Of a stretch of DNA of 5,828 nucleotides, positions 5,396 through 5,828 are shown one piece after another. The notes below the pieces were generated by a model. It searched no databases and had not been told where the DNA came from. It saw only the letters and a list, made by a program, of their open reading frames with translations. The stretch's first letter is position 1, and each line of letters begins with the position of its first letter. The translations under genes were made by a program, and so were the position numbers. The stretch comes from UBA2645 sp044360285 (GTDB lineage: Bacteria; Pseudomonadota; Alphaproteobacteria; Rickettsiales; UBA1997): NCBI GenBank assembly GCA_044360285.1, contig JBIKKP010000058.1, forward strand, positions 1 to 5,828. Direction: 5' to 3'.

Positions 5396-5755
5396 TCAAT
5401 TTACCCTCTTTTCCAAAAACACCTCTTCATACTCCCCCACCTCAAACCCAATCACCTGCCTTTCCCCCAAATCAATTATCGGGCGCCGAATCACCGACGG
5501 CTTTTCTTGCATCAGCGCAAGCGCCGCTTGGTCACTGGTGATTTTCTTTTGCTCATCCTCCGCAAGCTGTCGCCAAGTTGTACCTTTACGATTAAGCAAC
5601 TTCTCGAAGCCAAATTTTTTTACAAATTCTGCCAGCTTCACCAGGTCAACTCCGTCTTTTTTGTAATCGTGGAACTGATATTTCACGCCATTATCCGCCA
5701 GCCATTTCATCGCTTTCTTGACGGTGTCACAATTTTTAATTCCGTAGAGTTTCAT
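5396..5755 (-). CDS. ArsC/Spx/YffB-family thioredoxin-fold reductase
   Basis: A 119-residue protein resembling E. coli YffB across its length: MKLYGIKNCDTVKKAMKWL at the N-terminus, FHDYKKDGVD (28-37), LLNRKGTTWRQL (53-64), and PSVIRRPIIDLGE (86-98). Cys9 in KNCDTVKKA is the single redox or glutathione-linked cysteine, and Arg91 in the RRP block matches the conserved arginine of ArsC-like folds. YffB proteins are usually annotated as ArsC-family reductases; the physiological substrate is not established, and arsenate reduction should not be assumed. The frame is open further upstream, with a TTG at 5773, but the family begins at MKLYGI and that ATG has GGGGAG with a 6-nt spacer, so 5755 is the start. 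The start codon overlaps the stop of an upstream membrane-protein gene. A strong terminator follows 17 nt after the stop. Confidence 0.92.
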   Translation of the reverse strand: MKLYGIKNCDTVKKAMKWLADNGVKYQFHDYKKDGVDLVKLAEFVKKFGFEKLLNRKGTTWRQLAEDEQKKITSDQAALALMQEKPSVIRRPIIDLGERQVIGFEVGEYEEVFLEKRVN

Positions 5756-5828
5756 TTCTGTCTCCCCAACCAAAACTGCAGCAAAAACGCTGCGCTTGTC
5801 AGCAACAAAAACCCAAAAAATATCGGCG
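5752..5828 (-). CDS. C-terminal end of an unidentified membrane protein (partial, continues beyond the window)
   Basis: Reading from the right edge, frame 3 gives 24 codons, PIFFGFLLLTSAAFLLQFWL then GRQK, before a TGA at 5754-5752. The stretch is a plausible transmembrane helix ending in a short positively charged tail, as expected for the end of an inner-membrane protein. The stop overlaps the ATG of the arsC/yffB-like gene (ATGA), the same kind of tight junction seen elsewhere in the window, which supports it as real. The two other frames are less convincing: one stops at once, and the other is the upstream extension of the arsC frame. Too little is visible to name a family. Confidence 0.6.
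   Translation of the reverse strand, partial: PIFFGFLLLTSAAFLLQFWLGRQK
5762..5767 (-). promoter_or_regulatory. ribosome binding site of the arsC/yffB-like gene
   Basis: GGGGAG lies 6 nt upstream of the ATG at 5755, inside the end of the membrane-protein gene. It supports the MKLYGI start over the upstream TTG at 5773. Confidence 0.75.

Noticed and set aside
5262..5666. Plus-strand 134-codon frame, Ser/Phe-rich
   Set aside because: It runs through the terminator and antisense to the arsC-like gene; a compositional shadow.
5756..5828. N-terminal extension of the arsC/yffB-like frame, open to the right edge
   Set aside because: The protein aligns with YffB from MKLYGI onward, and the ATG at 5755 has its own GGGGAG site.

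Overview
The window comes from an AT-leaning bacterial chromosome with compact, overlapping genes. Every supported gene lies on the minus strand, so they read from right to left. The YffB-like reductase looks proteobacterial, as does the flavoprotein at the left, and long perfect intergenic palindromes are common in alphaproteobacteria of this base composition. A low-GC alphaproteobacterium is my best guess. It is an inference: no rRNA or other marker gene is present.

Right end (about 5340-5828): the last 24 codons of a hydrophobic, probably membrane-bound protein overlap the start of an arsC/yffB-like thioredoxin-fold reductase by ATGA. A strong two-way intrinsic terminator follows at 5343-5379.

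Middle (4667-5313): a hicA-hicB toxin-antitoxin pair. Its promoter carries TAGTA/TACTA half-sites exactly between the -35 and -10 boxes, a good candidate for the HicB operator. The toxin has no visible Shine-Dalgarno site, whereas the antitoxin has a strong one and overlaps the toxin gene by 11 nt.

Intergenic 4409-4666: a 93-nt composite palindrome (arms of 15, 14 and 6 bp) beside a 16-nt fragment resembling another dispersed repeat. On the minus strand the palindrome is followed by a short T run and may also end the hicAB transcript.

Left and centre (263-4408): a four-gene, tightly coupled operon. It encodes a type III polyketide synthase (chalcone-synthase-like, with Cys-His-Asn triad), a class I SAM-dependent methyltransferase, a geranylgeranyl-reductase/monooxygenase-like FAD protein and a second flavoprotein of the HI0933/PP_4765 type. 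Junctions are a 3-nt gap, a 4-nt overlap and an 11-nt overlap. The first three genes form a recognisable cassette. By analogy with type III PKS clusters that make alkylresorcinols, alkylpyrones and alkylquinones, the PKS probably extends and cyclises a fatty acyl starter, after which the product is methylated and oxidised or reduced. The real product cannot be read from sequence. The fourth gene is coupled to the cassette but is not a usual member.

Left end (1-262): no gene I can support. It holds a dense set of GC-rich inverted repeats, two of which compete for the same strand, so it may be a structured element or degenerate repeat.
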